Shown: positions 25,417-34,165 of the stretch, piece after piece
How the letters are laid out: each line of letters opens with the position of its first letter
Numbering within the stretch: the stretch's first letter is position 1
Assembly (NCBI GenBank): GCA_016178785.1
Contig: JACOSO010000075.1
Location: 1-38,027 of the forward strand
Length of the DNA: 38,027 nucleotides
Source of the DNA: Bacteroidota bacterium
GTDB lineage: Bacteria > Bacteroidota > Bacteroidia > Cytophagales > Cyclobacteriaceae
Direction of reading: 5' to 3'
Made by a program: the position numbers and the translations under genes
The notes under the pieces: generated by a model
What the model was told of the DNA's origin: nothing
Databases searched by the model: none
The model's input: the letters and a program-made list of their open reading frames with translations, nothing else

Positions 25417-26982
25417 ATGATACGCTCATTGTCAATTCAGAATGATGATACCATACCGGTGAAGGCAGAAGTGCTGGCGAAATTACTGGAGTTTAGCGAA
25501 GCTTTAATGAATGGCGATTACACCAAGCGCGTGATCACCGATTTCAGTGATGACCTCATCACTAAAATTTCAAATACGCTCAATCGCTACGCAGACAAAA
25601 TGCAATTGGATCCTACGGGTTCCAGCAGTGATCAGGATCAAGCGGTAAATACGTTTATGGATGTGATTGGCTCATACACCAATCTTGATTTCAAGCAAAA
25701 GTTGCCCATATCAGAAAATGGTACCATCTGGGACGCGATTGCTACCGGAATTAATATGTTGGGCGATGAACTTGAGCATAGCACAGCTTCTCGCCAGGAA
25801 TTGGAACGCGAGCGAAACCTCCTGAGAGAGGCTAAGCTGGCAGCCGAAGAAGCCAATAAGGCAAAGAGCAGTTTCCTTGCTAACATGAGCCACGAAATTC
25901 GGACTCCACTCAACGGGATTTTGGGGCTTACCCAGGTAATGATGCATGAAGTAACGAATAAAGAATACTTGCAGTACCTCGAGATGATTCAAAGTTCAGG
26001 GAAGAACCTGACACAGATAATTAACGACATTCTTGATTTCAGCAAAATTGAATGTGGAAAAATGGAATTGGAAAAAGTGAATTTCAATTTCGGCAAAGTC
26101 GTAAACAATGAAATCGAGCGTTACAGGTTTTTGGCAAAACAAAAAGGACTGGTCGTTACTTGTGAGATAGAGGACTCCGTTCCCCAAGACGTGATTGGCG
26201 ACCAGGTTCGTATTACACAAATACTGAACAATCTTATTAGTAATTCAATCAAATTCACGAGCGAAGGAGGAATTGATGTGAAGTTCTCTGCGCTAAAAGA
26301 AAATAATAATGAAGTATTGATTCAAGGTACCATAACAGATACCGGTATCGGTGTAAGCAGGGAAGCTCAAGGAAGAATTTTTCAAAGCTTCGACCAGGCG
26401 GATAATTCGGTAACAAGAAAATATGGCGGAACCGGTCTTGGATTAAGCATCGTGAAGAGCCTGGTTGAGTTAATGAATGGAACAATCGGAGTGCAAAGTC
26501 CTGCTAATGTGACGTTGAACAATGGATCGTGCTTCACTTTTACTCTTAAGTTGAAGGTGTCTGGAAAAGGAGTGAACCATTATGTTGCTGCCAAGAATGA
26601 CAAAACTCTTAAAAACGTAATGCGCGTTCTTATCGTGGACGACAATCCTATCAACTTAATAGTAGCACGAAAAATGGTACAAAATTTCGGGGCTGAAGTA
26701 ACTACAACGGACAGCGGAAGAGGGGCGATCAAATTAGTAAAAGAGAATGAATACGATCTTGTTCTTATGGATATTCAAATGCCGGAACTTGACGGGCACG
26801 CCACTACACAGGAGCTGCGAAAACTGAATTTCACAAATCCAATAGTGGCACTGTCGGCAAGCGCCTACAAAGAAGATATTCAAAATAGCTTTAAAGCTGG
26901 AATGAATGATCACTTGCAAAAACCGTTTACTGAAGCTGAATTATTCAGGATCATCAATGAGAGTTCGAAGAATAAAAAATAG
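25417..26982 (+). CDS. Cytosolic hybrid histidine kinase with duplicated HAMP-like N terminus
   Basis: A protein of 521 residues with no membrane segment. The first 120 residues hold two related units, [17 protein letters not shown] and [16 protein letters not shown], each followed by a helix of the LNRYADKM or INMLGDEL type, reminiscent of HAMP half-repeats. A coiled coil (125-150) leads to HisKA with H159 ([12 protein letters not shown]), HATPase ([13 protein letters not shown]), and a receiver with the Asp in [13 protein letters not shown] near 451 and the lysine in HLQKPF. It starts 18 bp after STAS-like protein B, in the same operon as the synthase. It may read the STAS-like proteins through its N terminus. 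No output domain follows the receiver, so a further partner is required. Confidence 0.92.
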   Translation: MIRSLSIQNDDTIPVKAEVLAKLLEFSEALMNGDYTKRVITDFSDDLITKISNTLNRYADKMQLDPTGSSSDQDQAVNTFMDVIGSYTNLDFKQKLPISENGTIWDAIATGINMLGDELEHSTASRQELERERNLLREAKLAAEEANKAKSSFLANMSHEIRTPLNGILGLTQVMMHEVTNKEYLQYLEMIQSSGKNLTQIINDILDFSKIECGKMELEKVNFNFGKVVNNEIERYRFLAKQKGLVVTCEIEDSVPQDVIGDQVRITQILNNLISNSIKFTSEGGIDVKFSALKENNNEVLIQGTITDTGIGVSREAQGRIFQSFDQADNSVTRKYGGTGLGLSIVKSLVELMNGTIGVQSPANVTLNNGSCFTFTLKLKVSGKGVNHYVAAKNDKTLKNVMRVLIVDDNPINLIVARKMVQNFGAEVTTTDSGRGAIKLVKENEYDLVLMDIQMPELDGHATTQELRKLNFTNPIVALSASAYKEDIQNSFKAGMNDHLQKPFTEAELFRIINESSKNKK

Positions 26983-27050
26983 CTCCCATGAATTAAAAAA
27001 AGAGAACACAATTTCAATGTCGTATTTAGAAATTAATTAACCTTTGAATA

Positions 27051-27107
27051 CTTAGCGTCTCTGCGCCTTGCGGTTAATTTTTTACCGCGAAGACCAAGGG
27101 CGCTAAG
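27051..27107. repeat. Imperfect palindromic repeat, possible bidirectional terminator
   Basis: CTTAGCG at 27051-27057 is mirrored by CGCTAAG at 27101-27107, and CCTTGCGGTTAA is partly mirrored by TTACCGCGAAG, around a T-rich centre. This CTTAGCGTCTCTGCG type of sequence is a commonly seen dispersed intergenic repeat. It lies between two convergent genes, where it could stop transcription from both sides. Confidence 0.65.
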
Positions 27108-27135
27108 GTAATGCTTAAGCAAACAGAATTAATTA

Positions 27136-28539
27136 TCAAATCACTTTTGCGTTTTCAGGATCCCATTTAATTATCTTCTTTTCAAAATAACTTTTGTTGG
27201 CAGCTAATGCAGGGCCAGCTGCGCGCATGCTAAACAATGCATCTTCAACAATGGGTGCATTCTCTCTTATGCCTTTATAGAAACTAAAGTGATGATCATA
27301 GTTAGCGCTGTAATTTTTGGGCGCAAAATATTCGGTGCCCGGGCTACTTACTTCTGGAAGCGTCTCTGGATAATTGGCTTTGTACCAATTTTCAAATTCT
27401 TTTTGTTGCGCCAATGTAAATGTGTTGAAAGAATCCCAGCCACCATAGCCCGGAGCTTTGGCAATCTTTTTCAAAGCCACCTTCACACTTCCCCATCCCA
27501 GCGTTATCACACCATCGGTTCCAACCAATCGAATGCTCTCTCCGCCTCCATTGCCGTCAATAAAATTGACACGCATTTGCAAGGTGAACTCCGAATGCTT
27601 TTCTGACGCAGGATAATCATACAATCCTGCAATGATATCCGGAACATCTCTGCCATCTTTCCAGTAGCGAAGTCCACCTGTGGCGTAAATTCTTTCGGGG
27701 CCCTTCGAACTTGTCACCGCATGCAGTCCTGAAAAAAGATGAACAAACAAATCACCCGCCATGCCCGTGCCATAATCGCGATAATTCCTCCACCTGAAAA
27801 ACCGAACGGGGTCATACGCCATCTTGGGAGCATCACCGATGAATTTATCCCAATCCACAGTTCCTGCTTTGGCATCGGTTGGAATAGAATATTGCCATGC
27901 TCCGTTGCCGCTCTGACGGTCGTTCCAAGTTTCAACTAAAATAAGACTCCCGATCACCCCCGATTCAAAAATTTCCCTGGCCTTTTGGGTAACAATCGAA
28001 CTCACACGTTGGCTACCTACCTGAAATACTTTGCCCGTTTTCTTTTGTGCTGCAATAACAGCTGCACCTTCTTCCAGCTGATGAACCATTGGCTTCTCAC
28101 AGTAAACATGTTTGTTTTTGTTCATGGCGTCAATAGAGATTCTGTCGTGCCAATGGTCTGAGGTGGCAATGATCACTGCATCCACGTCCTTACGGTCCAA
28201 TATCTCTTGATAATTTTTAGTTACAAAAATGTCCTTACCATAAACTTCTTTTGCATGATCAAGTCGACCGGTGTACAGATCACAAACCCCCACCAGTTTT
28301 ACCCCGGGAATTTGAACCGTTGTCTCGGCATTATTAAAACCCATAATGCCCATGCCAATAACAGCAACATTAACTTGGTCATTGGCACCAAAATGCTTCT
28401 TCTCATCAGGCGGTGTTTGAAGCTCAACATGCTTGTCATTCGGATTGGCCGAAAGAAATGAAGGTGCAAGGCTTGATGCCAACGCAGAGCCAGCAACTTT
28501 TTTTATAAAACTCCTGCGAGATGGTTTATTCTGTTTCAT
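27136..28539 (-). CDS. Tat-exported Gfo/Idh/MocA family oxidoreductase
   Basis: A protein of 467 residues from the ATG at 28539; the 14 upstream codons that remain open precede the Tat signal and are unlikely to be translated. The signal has the twin-arginine motif SRRSFIKK and a hydrophobic stretch ending in SFLSA. The Rossmann domain follows with VAVIGMGIMGFNN, and the conserved EKP motif is in HVYCEKPMVHQ. Family members are NAD(P)-dependent sugar or inositol dehydrogenases; exported members with a tightly bound cofactor include glycosidases such as alpha-N-acetylgalactosaminidase. The sugar substrate cannot be deduced. It is monocistronic and convergent with the synthase cassette. Confidence 0.9.
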   Translation of the reverse strand: MKQNKPSRRSFIKKVAGSALASSLAPSFLSANPNDKHVELQTPPDEKKHFGANDQVNVAVIGMGIMGFNNAETTVQIPGVKLVGVCDLYTGRLDHAKEVYGKDIFVTKNYQEILDRKDVDAVIIATSDHWHDRISIDAMNKNKHVYCEKPMVHQLEEGAAVIAAQKKTGKVFQVGSQRVSSIVTQKAREIFESGVIGSLILVETWNDRQSGNGAWQYSIPTDAKAGTVDWDKFIGDAPKMAYDPVRFFRWRNYRDYGTGMAGDLFVHLFSGLHAVTSSKGPERIYATGGLRYWKDGRDVPDIIAGLYDYPASEKHSEFTLQMRVNFIDGNGGGESIRLVGTDGVITLGWGSVKVALKKIAKAPGYGGWDSFNTFTLAQQKEFENWYKANYPETLPEVSSPGTEYFAPKNYSANYDHHFSFYKGIRENAPIVEDALFSMRAAGPALAANKSYFEKKIIKWDPENAKVI

Positions 28540-28713
28540 GGTAGCGTACTTAGAATTAAAGATAGTTGACTCAAAATGCACTCCTATATTAAAGTGTGTT
28601 GTTCATAAAAGCAACGGATTAATTTATGGCAGGTTTTGACGCAATGAAGATGGTCAAAAACGCTAGTACTCTATAATATGTGAGGCTACCTACACTAAAA
28701 ACAGGCAATTCAA

Positions 28714-28721
28714 TAAATTTG
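28714..28721 (+). promoter_or_regulatory. Putative -7 element of the Crp/Fnr gene
   Basis: TAAATTTG matches the Bacteroidota -7 consensus TAnnTTTG exactly, 51 bp before the ATG at 28773. A matching -33 TTG box at the right distance is not evident. Confidence 0.4.
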
Positions 28722-28772
28722 GCACTCGGCAGGCCCAGCTTTTGTAGCTTTTAAAACATTTAACGCCAAGTA

Positions 28773-29342
28773 ATGGAAAGACTTAGGTCACTTTTGATAT
28801 CATTCAATCGACTAACATCCGCTGAGATTGATCTGATCCTTGATCATTATTATCAGTTGAGTCTTGACCCCGGAGATTATTTTTTAAAAGCAGGGAAAGT
28901 TAGCGACCGCATAGGCTTCATTACGCAAGGAATTGTACGGATGCTTTCCTTAAATGATGAGGGAGAAGAAATAACAAAGCATTTCATGGCTGAAGGAGAG
29001 TTCACAGTCGATATCGACAGTTTCAGCAATCAAAAAATGAGCTCCCATTACCTTCAAGCAATAACTGCTTGCAAAATGCTTGCAATTTCTAAGTCTTCAG
29101 TTGACGAATTGGGACTGAGAGTACCCAACCTAATCAACATTTTCCACTCTATTTCAGAAGCTTCTCTACTGAAAAAAATTAAGGATCAAAATATACATCG
29201 CGAAGGAACCGCGGTTCAGAAATACGAACTCTTCGTTGAGAATAATCAGGAAATTGCGCTAAGGGTACCACTCCAATACATTGCGTCCTATCTGAATATC
29301 ACGCCTCAATCATTAAGTCGGATAAGAAAGCAAGTTCCCTGA
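28773..29342 (+). CDS. Crp/Fnr family transcriptional regulator
   Basis: A protein of 189 residues. An N-terminal cyclic-nucleotide-binding-like barrel (about 20-115; LDPGDYFLKAGKVSDRIGFITQGIVRML, GEEITKHFMAEGEF) is followed by a dimer helix and a short C-terminal winged helix (VPLQYIASYLNITPQSLSRIRKQ). The residues that bind cAMP in Crp are not all recognisable, as is usual for Bacteroidota members, so the ligand is uncertain. It is the first gene of a likely pair with the SnoaL-like protein 68 bp downstream. Confidence 0.92.
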   Translation: MERLRSLLISFNRLTSAEIDLILDHYYQLSLDPGDYFLKAGKVSDRIGFITQGIVRMLSLNDEGEEITKHFMAEGEFTVDIDSFSNQKMSSHYLQAITACKMLAISKSSVDELGLRVPNLINIFHSISEASLLKKIKDQNIHREGTAVQKYELFVENNQEIALRVPLQYIASYLNITPQSLSRIRKQVP

Positions 29343-29410
29343 TTTTTTACCATTTGTTAAGTGTCCGGCTGCCCTAAGGGTAATAATTTAGCGTATTATC
29401 ATAAACAGTT

Positions 29411-29764
29411 ATGCAAACACAATCTCACAAAGACACTTGGGAAACTTACACTGCTTGCTGGGCGGAATCAAATCAGAATGCCAGAATAAACATGTTACAG
29501 AATAGTCTTTCGCCTGATTGTCATTACACAGATATTAACACTGAAACCAAAGGCATTACTAATCTTGCTGAATACATGACTGGTTTCCAAATCAAATTTC
29601 CATCTGCAAAATTTGTCACAACCGATTTTAAAGAGCATCACAACCAGAGTTTAGCGCATTGGAACATGGTAGATCAGGACGGGAAGACGATTGGTCAGGG
29701 CGCGAGCTACGCTTTTTATGAAAACGGAAAATTAAAAATGATGACAGGATTCTTTGAACAATAA
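29411..29764 (+). CDS. SnoaL-like / NTF2-fold protein
   Basis: A protein of 117 residues. The order of motifs fits a small cone-shaped NTF2/SnoaL fold: an N-terminal helix (WETYTACWAESNQNARINML), CHYTDINTETKGITNLAEYM, FQIKFPSAKFVTTDF, then strands LAHWNMVDQDGKTIGQGASYAFYENGKLKMMTGFFEQ. Members include isomerases, cyclases and ligand-binding proteins, so the activity is open. It follows the Crp/Fnr regulator in the same direction and is probably controlled by it. A terminator-like hairpin lies 39 bp after its stop. Confidence 0.85.
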   Translation: MQTQSHKDTWETYTACWAESNQNARINMLQNSLSPDCHYTDINTETKGITNLAEYMTGFQIKFPSAKFVTTDFKEHHNQSLAHWNMVDQDGKTIGQGASYAFYENGKLKMMTGFFEQ

Positions 29765-29802
29765 AGGTTGCAAGGGTTTCGAAATCATTCATCATGAATA
29801 GA

Positions 29803-29830
29803 AAAAGCCGAGACATAGTTCCCGGCTTTT
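29803..29830 (+). terminator. Rho-independent terminator-like hairpin
   Basis: AAAAGCCG (29803-29810) pairs with CGGCTTTT (29823-29830), giving an A-stem-T hairpin that works on both strands. It follows the SnoaL-like gene at 29764. Confidence 0.7.
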
Positions 29831-29997
29831 CCCGTTTAAAAACCCCTGTCGATCAGCGCAGCAAAAAATCAAGCCACTGCATTTTTCAAAATCTCTGACC
29901 GAGTAAGAAGGCACACCGGCACCGGCAAAAAATTATTACTTCCAACAACCACTACGAATGGAGTAAAGCCAGTCGTGCCGGGTATGCCATATCTTTC

Positions 29998-30068
29998 GCC
30001 TCACCCTAAATCCCTCTCCGGAAGAGAGGGACTTTCCCCTCTCCTCTGGAGAGGGGCTGGGGTGAGGC
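29998..30068. repeat. Cloverleaf palindromic repeat next to the ftsZ stop
   Basis: An outer stem, GCCTCACC (29998-30005) with GGTGAGGC (30061-30068), encloses two hairpins: CCCTCT/AGAGGG (30012-30030) and CCCCTCTCC/GGAGAGGGG (30036-30056). Repeats of this CCTCACCC...CCCCTCTCC type are a known widespread intergenic family. The element directly abuts the TAG stop of ftsZ and probably acts as transcription terminator for the leftward cluster. The preceding 29831-29997 holds no gene. Confidence 0.75.
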
Positions 30069-31670
30069 CTAATCCACATTGTCATGCAAAAATTTATTGT
30101 TGCCTAACAAATTATTATCATCATTCAAATTGTATCGCGATATGAATGGTTCTGAAGAGTGTGGCACATCGTTATCAACTTTAACACCTCGTCTCAAATA
30201 AGCCGGCAGCGTCCACTTTTCGTTGAATTCTTCCTTTGTCATCTCCTGCTTTTTGTTTGTCTTCAGTTTCTCTCTGCGTTCACGCGCTTGTTGTTCTAAG
30301 CGTTCCTTGGTTTTGCGAACTTCCATCAAACCCTCCTCGTTGATCACCTGATCGGCAGAGATTTCGTTTCCGATTTTAAATTCATCGTCTTCAATCAAGC
30401 TTTCTTCATTTTCTTCCGGCTTCGATGGATTTTGAAAAACATAAGTGCGCTCTTCAATCGGTTCTTCAGGTTTGCTGAGAATCGGTTTATCTTGAGGCCG
30501 TTGAACAGGCTTGTCCACCGGTTTTTGAACAGTCGGTTTCTCTCCCAGAATTGGCCTGTCTTTATCGTCTTTTAATTTCAATTCAATTTCAGCAGTACGC
30601 TGATTCACCGAATTATCTGATTGGTTAAACAAAGAGATTTGCGAGCGATCGAGTTCATGTACTTTCTTCTCAGCTAATTTTTTTGCGATTTTACCTTCAC
30701 TTACAAAACCCGTAGCAATCACCGTCACGCGAATGCGATCACCCAAATTAGAATCCACTCCATGACCAAAGATCACCTCAGCCTCGTCACCCGCTTGTTG
30801 TTGGATGTATTCCGTAATCGTAGTGAGTTCATCCATCTGCAATTCTGCTTCCTGACCTGAAATGATCGACAACAAAATCTTCTGTGCACCCATGATATCG
30901 CGGTTGTCGAGCAAGGGAGAAGCAAGTGCTTGCTGTGCAGCTTTCTCCGCGCGATTATCTCCGCGAGTTTCTGCCGATCCCATCACGGCCGCACCTGCGT
31001 TGAGCATCACGGTGCGCACGTCCTGGAAGTCAACATTCACATAGCCGGCAAGCGTGATTATTTCTGCAATACCTTTGGCCGCTGTAGTAAGTACGCTATC
31101 AGCTTCACCAAATGCCTGACCGATGGCCAGGTTGCCATAAATCTCACGCAACTTGTCGTTGAGTATCACGAGAACAGTATCACAGTTCGCACGCAGCGAT
31201 TCTACGCCAAGTTCAGCCTGCGTTGTTTTTTTCTTTCCTTCAAAACCAAACGGCACGGTCACAATCCCTACCGTGAGTATGTCCATGTCCTTTGCAATCT
31301 TCGCGATCACAGGCGCTGCGCCCGTGCCTGTGCCACCGCCCATACCTGCCGTTACAAAAATCATTTTCGTACCCGCAAGCATCTCGCGGATCTGATCTTT
31401 GCTTTCGAGCGCAGCCGCACGCCCCACTTCAGGGTTCGCACCACAGCCGAGACCTTCGGTAAGTGCAGCACCCAGTTGCAACTTGTAGGGCACCGGACTG
31501 CTGTTCAGCGCCTGCAAGTCAGTGTTGGCCACAACAAACTCCACATCCTTGATGCCGAGCTTATACATGTGGTTCACCGCATTGCTGCCACCGCCACCTA
31601 TGCCAATCACTTTAATGATCGACTTGTGGTGCTTCGGCAGATCAAATTTGTATGATCCTGTTTCAAACAT
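30069..31670 (-). CDS. ftsZ: Cell division tubulin FtsZ
   Basis: A protein of 533 residues, longer than the typical 380-400 because of a long charged linker. The GTPase domain has IGIGGGGSNAVNHM, the tubulin signature GMGGGTGTGAAPVIA and the T7-loop region VNVDFQDVRTVM. The linker (about 330-500) is rich in Lys, Pro and Glu (KPVDKPVQRPQDKPILSKPEEP). The C-terminal peptide NNKFLHDNVD is the Bacteroidota type that binds partners such as FtsA. FtsZ polymerises with GTP into the division ring at midcell. It is the last gene of the leftward dcw cluster, 287 bp after ftsA, and its leader resembles that of ftsA. Confidence 0.98.
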   Translation of the reverse strand: MFETGSYKFDLPKHHKSIIKVIGIGGGGSNAVNHMYKLGIKDVEFVVANTDLQALNSSPVPYKLQLGAALTEGLGCGANPEVGRAAALESKDQIREMLAGTKMIFVTAGMGGGTGTGAAPVIAKIAKDMDILTVGIVTVPFGFEGKKKTTQAELGVESLRANCDTVLVILNDKLREIYGNLAIGQAFGEADSVLTTAAKGIAEIITLAGYVNVDFQDVRTVMLNAGAAVMGSAETRGDNRAEKAAQQALASPLLDNRDIMGAQKILLSIISGQEAELQMDELTTITEYIQQQAGDEAEVIFGHGVDSNLGDRIRVTVIATGFVSEGKIAKKLAEKKVHELDRSQISLFNQSDNSVNQRTAEIELKLKDDKDRPILGEKPTVQKPVDKPVQRPQDKPILSKPEEPIEERTYVFQNPSKPEENEESLIEDDEFKIGNEISADQVINEEGLMEVRKTKERLEQQARERREKLKTNKKQEMTKEEFNEKWTLPAYLRRGVKVDNDVPHSSEPFISRYNLNDDNNLLGNNKFLHDNVD

Positions 31671-31957
31671 GACTTTATTATTTTAAGTGGTTGTTCGTTT
31701 TAAAAAAGTAGTTAGTCGTTAGTATATAGTATTTAGTTTCAATGGGCGGCCCCTCGTTCCTCGGTCGGGCTATCCGTTACAAGCCTGCCTGTCCGGTAGG
31801 CAGGTCCGGCCAAGCTCATGCTCGCGCGCTTCGGGCTTTCCACTTCTATCCCTGCCGCAGTGACTTCCAAATCACAATTCTCAAATCTCAAACTTGTTCT
31901 CATTTTCAAATATTGAATCATCCTGTTTATCCTTTAATCCTAAAATCCTGATCCTGA
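31671..31957. other. ftsA-ftsZ intergenic region with repeat sequences
   Basis: Next to the ftsZ start lies a leader (31668-31694) similar to that of ftsA, then a TTAGTCGTTAGTATATAGT tract (31712-31730). A GC-rich repeat follows, with GGGCTATCCGTTACAAG and the hairpin CCTGCCT/AGGCAGG (31784-31804), and finally an AT-rich tract. No gene is present; both short open frames read through the hairpin. Confidence 0.6.
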
Positions 31958-33265
31958 TCAGTATTCGTTCTTATCCCCCAAGTCGTCAATCAACAATCCC
32001 TTCGTCTTGTTCAAAATACTGGTGAAGAAATCCGAAGTCGGGTTTACCTTCTTCACTTTTGCCATTGGTTTTGTCTCAGCCATTTTTTCCTTGTACCGAT
32101 CTTCGCGTTCATCCAGAGAGCGGAAGCTCGAGAGCACCAAGCCAACAGCGGTCGCATACATAGGGCTCTTCACCGCTTCGAGTTTGCTTTTGCCAAGATG
32201 CTCGTTTGGATAACCGATGCGTGTATCCATTCCCGTCATGTATTCAACCAGCTGCTTCAGGTTGCTTAGCTGCGAACCACCGCCTGTGATCACTATGCCT
32301 CCTGCGAGTTTGCTCTCGTAACCTGAGTTGATAATTTCAGTGTGCGCCATCTCAACGATCTCTTCCATTCTCGCTTGAATGATGCTACTCAAAGTCTTCA
32401 CCGAAATTTCTTTCGCAGTACGATTACGGATTCCGGGGATCGACACGATTTCATTCGGACTTGCTTCTTCTGCAATCGCTTTTCCAAAACGTGTTTTCAA
32501 TTGTTCAGCCTGCTTTGCCATCACTTTCAATCCGTCTTGGATATCGCTTGTCAAAATATTTCCACCGAATGGAATCACCGCGGTGTGACGAATAATGCTG
32601 TCATGGAAAACAGCAATGTCCGTTGTGCCACCACCGATGTCAATCAAACAAACACCTGCCTCCTTTTCTTCCTCGCTCAGCACCGCAAGACTTGATGCCA
32701 GTGGTTCCAAAATCAAATCTTGAATTTCAAGGCCAGTGCGTCTCACACATTTATTAATGTTGTTGATCGCGCTCGTTTGGGCAGTGATAATATGGAAGTC
32801 CGCTTCCAACTTCACGCCACTCATTCCTACCGGATCTTTGATTCCTTCTTCATAATCCACAGTATAATCCTGAGGCATCACATGAATTATTTCACTTCCG
32901 GGGGGAATCACTATGCGATACATATCTTCTGTGAGGCGATTAACATCTTCAATGCTTACCTCGTCATCATTCGAAGAGCGTGTGATGCTTCCATGATGAA
33001 TTGTACTTCGAATGTGCTGACCAGCAATACCCACATTCACCACACCAATGTCGATGCCGCTCATGTCGCTTGCTTCCTTGATGGCTTTCTCAATGGCAAA
33101 AACGGTTTTATCAATATTAGTAACGATGCCCTTGATCACGCCTTCGCTTTCGGCTTTGCCCATGCCCAACACCTCCAGCTTTCCGTATTCATTCTTGCGG
33201 CCAACGATGGCGCATATTTTTGTCGTTCCGATATCCAGGCCTACTACTATTTTATCGTTTTCCAT
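31958..33265 (-). CDS. ftsA: Cell division actin-like protein FtsA
   Basis: A protein of 435 residues of the actin/Hsp70 fold. Phosphate-1 loop: VVGLDIGTTKICAIVG. Phosphate-2 loop: VCLIDIGGGTTDIAVF. Adenosine loop: GIVITGGGSQLSNL. The C terminus has a linker and an amphipathic segment (DFFTSILNKTKGLL) that would attach it to the membrane. FtsA anchors FtsZ filaments to the inner membrane and recruits later division proteins. It is 107 bp downstream of ftsQ; that gap contains TAGTCTTTAGTATATAGTC-type repeats and a leader shared with ftsZ. Confidence 0.97.
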   Translation of the reverse strand: MENDKIVVGLDIGTTKICAIVGRKNEYGKLEVLGMGKAESEGVIKGIVTNIDKTVFAIEKAIKEASDMSGIDIGVVNVGIAGQHIRSTIHHGSITRSSNDDEVSIEDVNRLTEDMYRIVIPPGSEIIHVMPQDYTVDYEEGIKDPVGMSGVKLEADFHIITAQTSAINNINKCVRRTGLEIQDLILEPLASSLAVLSEEEKEAGVCLIDIGGGTTDIAVFHDSIIRHTAVIPFGGNILTSDIQDGLKVMAKQAEQLKTRFGKAIAEEASPNEIVSIPGIRNRTAKEISVKTLSSIIQARMEEIVEMAHTEIINSGYESKLAGGIVITGGGSQLSNLKQLVEYMTGMDTRIGYPNEHLGKSKLEAVKSPMYATAVGLVLSSFRSLDEREDRYKEKMAETKPMAKVKKVNPTSDFFTSILNKTKGLLIDDLGDKNEY

Positions 33266-33372
33266 GACTTTTATTTTTAGTGGTTGTCTTTTTAGTCTCT
33301 AGTCTTTAGTATATAGTCTTTAGTCCTTAGTAGTCCCGAATAACTCAAGACTAACTACTCAATACTCTTTAC

Positions 33373-34137
33373 TCATTCTGCGATTACCTGTCCTTCATAT
33401 TCCAAATTCACACGATCATATTTTGTCCATCCACGCTGAGGTAAAATCTTTTTATAAAAAATCATCAGCTTCCTAAATTTGTTTTCAATGCTGATTGCTT
33501 TCCCAAACTCCACTTTCTGGCCCGTCACTTGTGGATAAAGTGTAATTCTTCCATTATCATCAATATCCATTTGGGCCACTTGAGCTTTCCAGAACTTCTC
33601 CTCATTTATAAACCTGATCATCTCTAGTATCTGTTTGCCTTCATCTGTCTTGTTCAGATCTTGGCTTTCCAATAATTTTTTCATTAACCCACCGCTGAGC
33701 AACATCACCCGCGAAGTATATTTTTCAGACACCGGCATGATTACGCCATCATCAGCGATATAGGCATCAGGGGCATCTTGCTGCACGATGCGCGCAATTG
33801 GCCTGCGTAATTCTACATTCACAATCAAATTTCCTTTGAGATCGCCAAATAACTGCGCGTCCTGAATGTGCTTATCAAACTTCAACTTTGTTTCAATCTC
33901 TTTCAACTTGATTCGATCGATACCTGTGCCTCTGATCGCTTGTCCCGAATTCTCGACCAACTTCAACACATCAGCCTCATCGAGAAAATGATTTTCGTGC
34001 AGATTATCGAGCTCCACCAAAATATCTTTGCACACACTACCGCCTTGTTTGCGCTCTCCAAATGCAATAAGAAATGAAATACCTATCAGCGCCACCGCTA
34101 CTTTTATTTCACTCCGTATGTTCAACTTCCATTTCAT
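33373..34137 (-). CDS. ftsQ: Cell division protein FtsQ/DivIB
   Basis: A bitopic membrane protein of 254 residues. A short basic N terminus precedes one membrane segment (VAVALIGISFLIAFG, about 13-28), a POTRA-like domain (ENHFLDEADVLKLVENSG; RIKLKEIETKLKFDKHIQDAQLFGDLKGNLIVNVELRRPIARI) and the FtsQ beta domain, ending WTKYDRVNLEYEGQVIAE. Sequence conservation in this family is low, but position between murC and ftsA is decisive. It links FtsA/FtsZ to FtsB, FtsL and the septal wall machinery. It starts 28 bp after the murC stop. Confidence 0.93.
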   Translation of the reverse strand: MKWKLNIRSEIKVAVALIGISFLIAFGERKQGGSVCKDILVELDNLHENHFLDEADVLKLVENSGQAIRGTGIDRIKLKEIETKLKFDKHIQDAQLFGDLKGNLIVNVELRRPIARIVQQDAPDAYIADDGVIMPVSEKYTSRVMLLSGGLMKKLLESQDLNKTDEGKQILEMIRFINEEKFWKAQVAQMDIDDNGRITLYPQVTGQKVEFGKAISIENKFRKLMIFYKKILPQRGWTKYDRVNLEYEGQVIAE

Positions 34138-34165
34138 CCGTTAATAATAATTTTAAGACCGCATT

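Noticed and set aside
30930..31655. 241-residue rightward frame opposite ftsZ
   Set aside because: It lies antisense to the highly conserved GTPase domain of ftsZ and is a shadow of its codon pattern.
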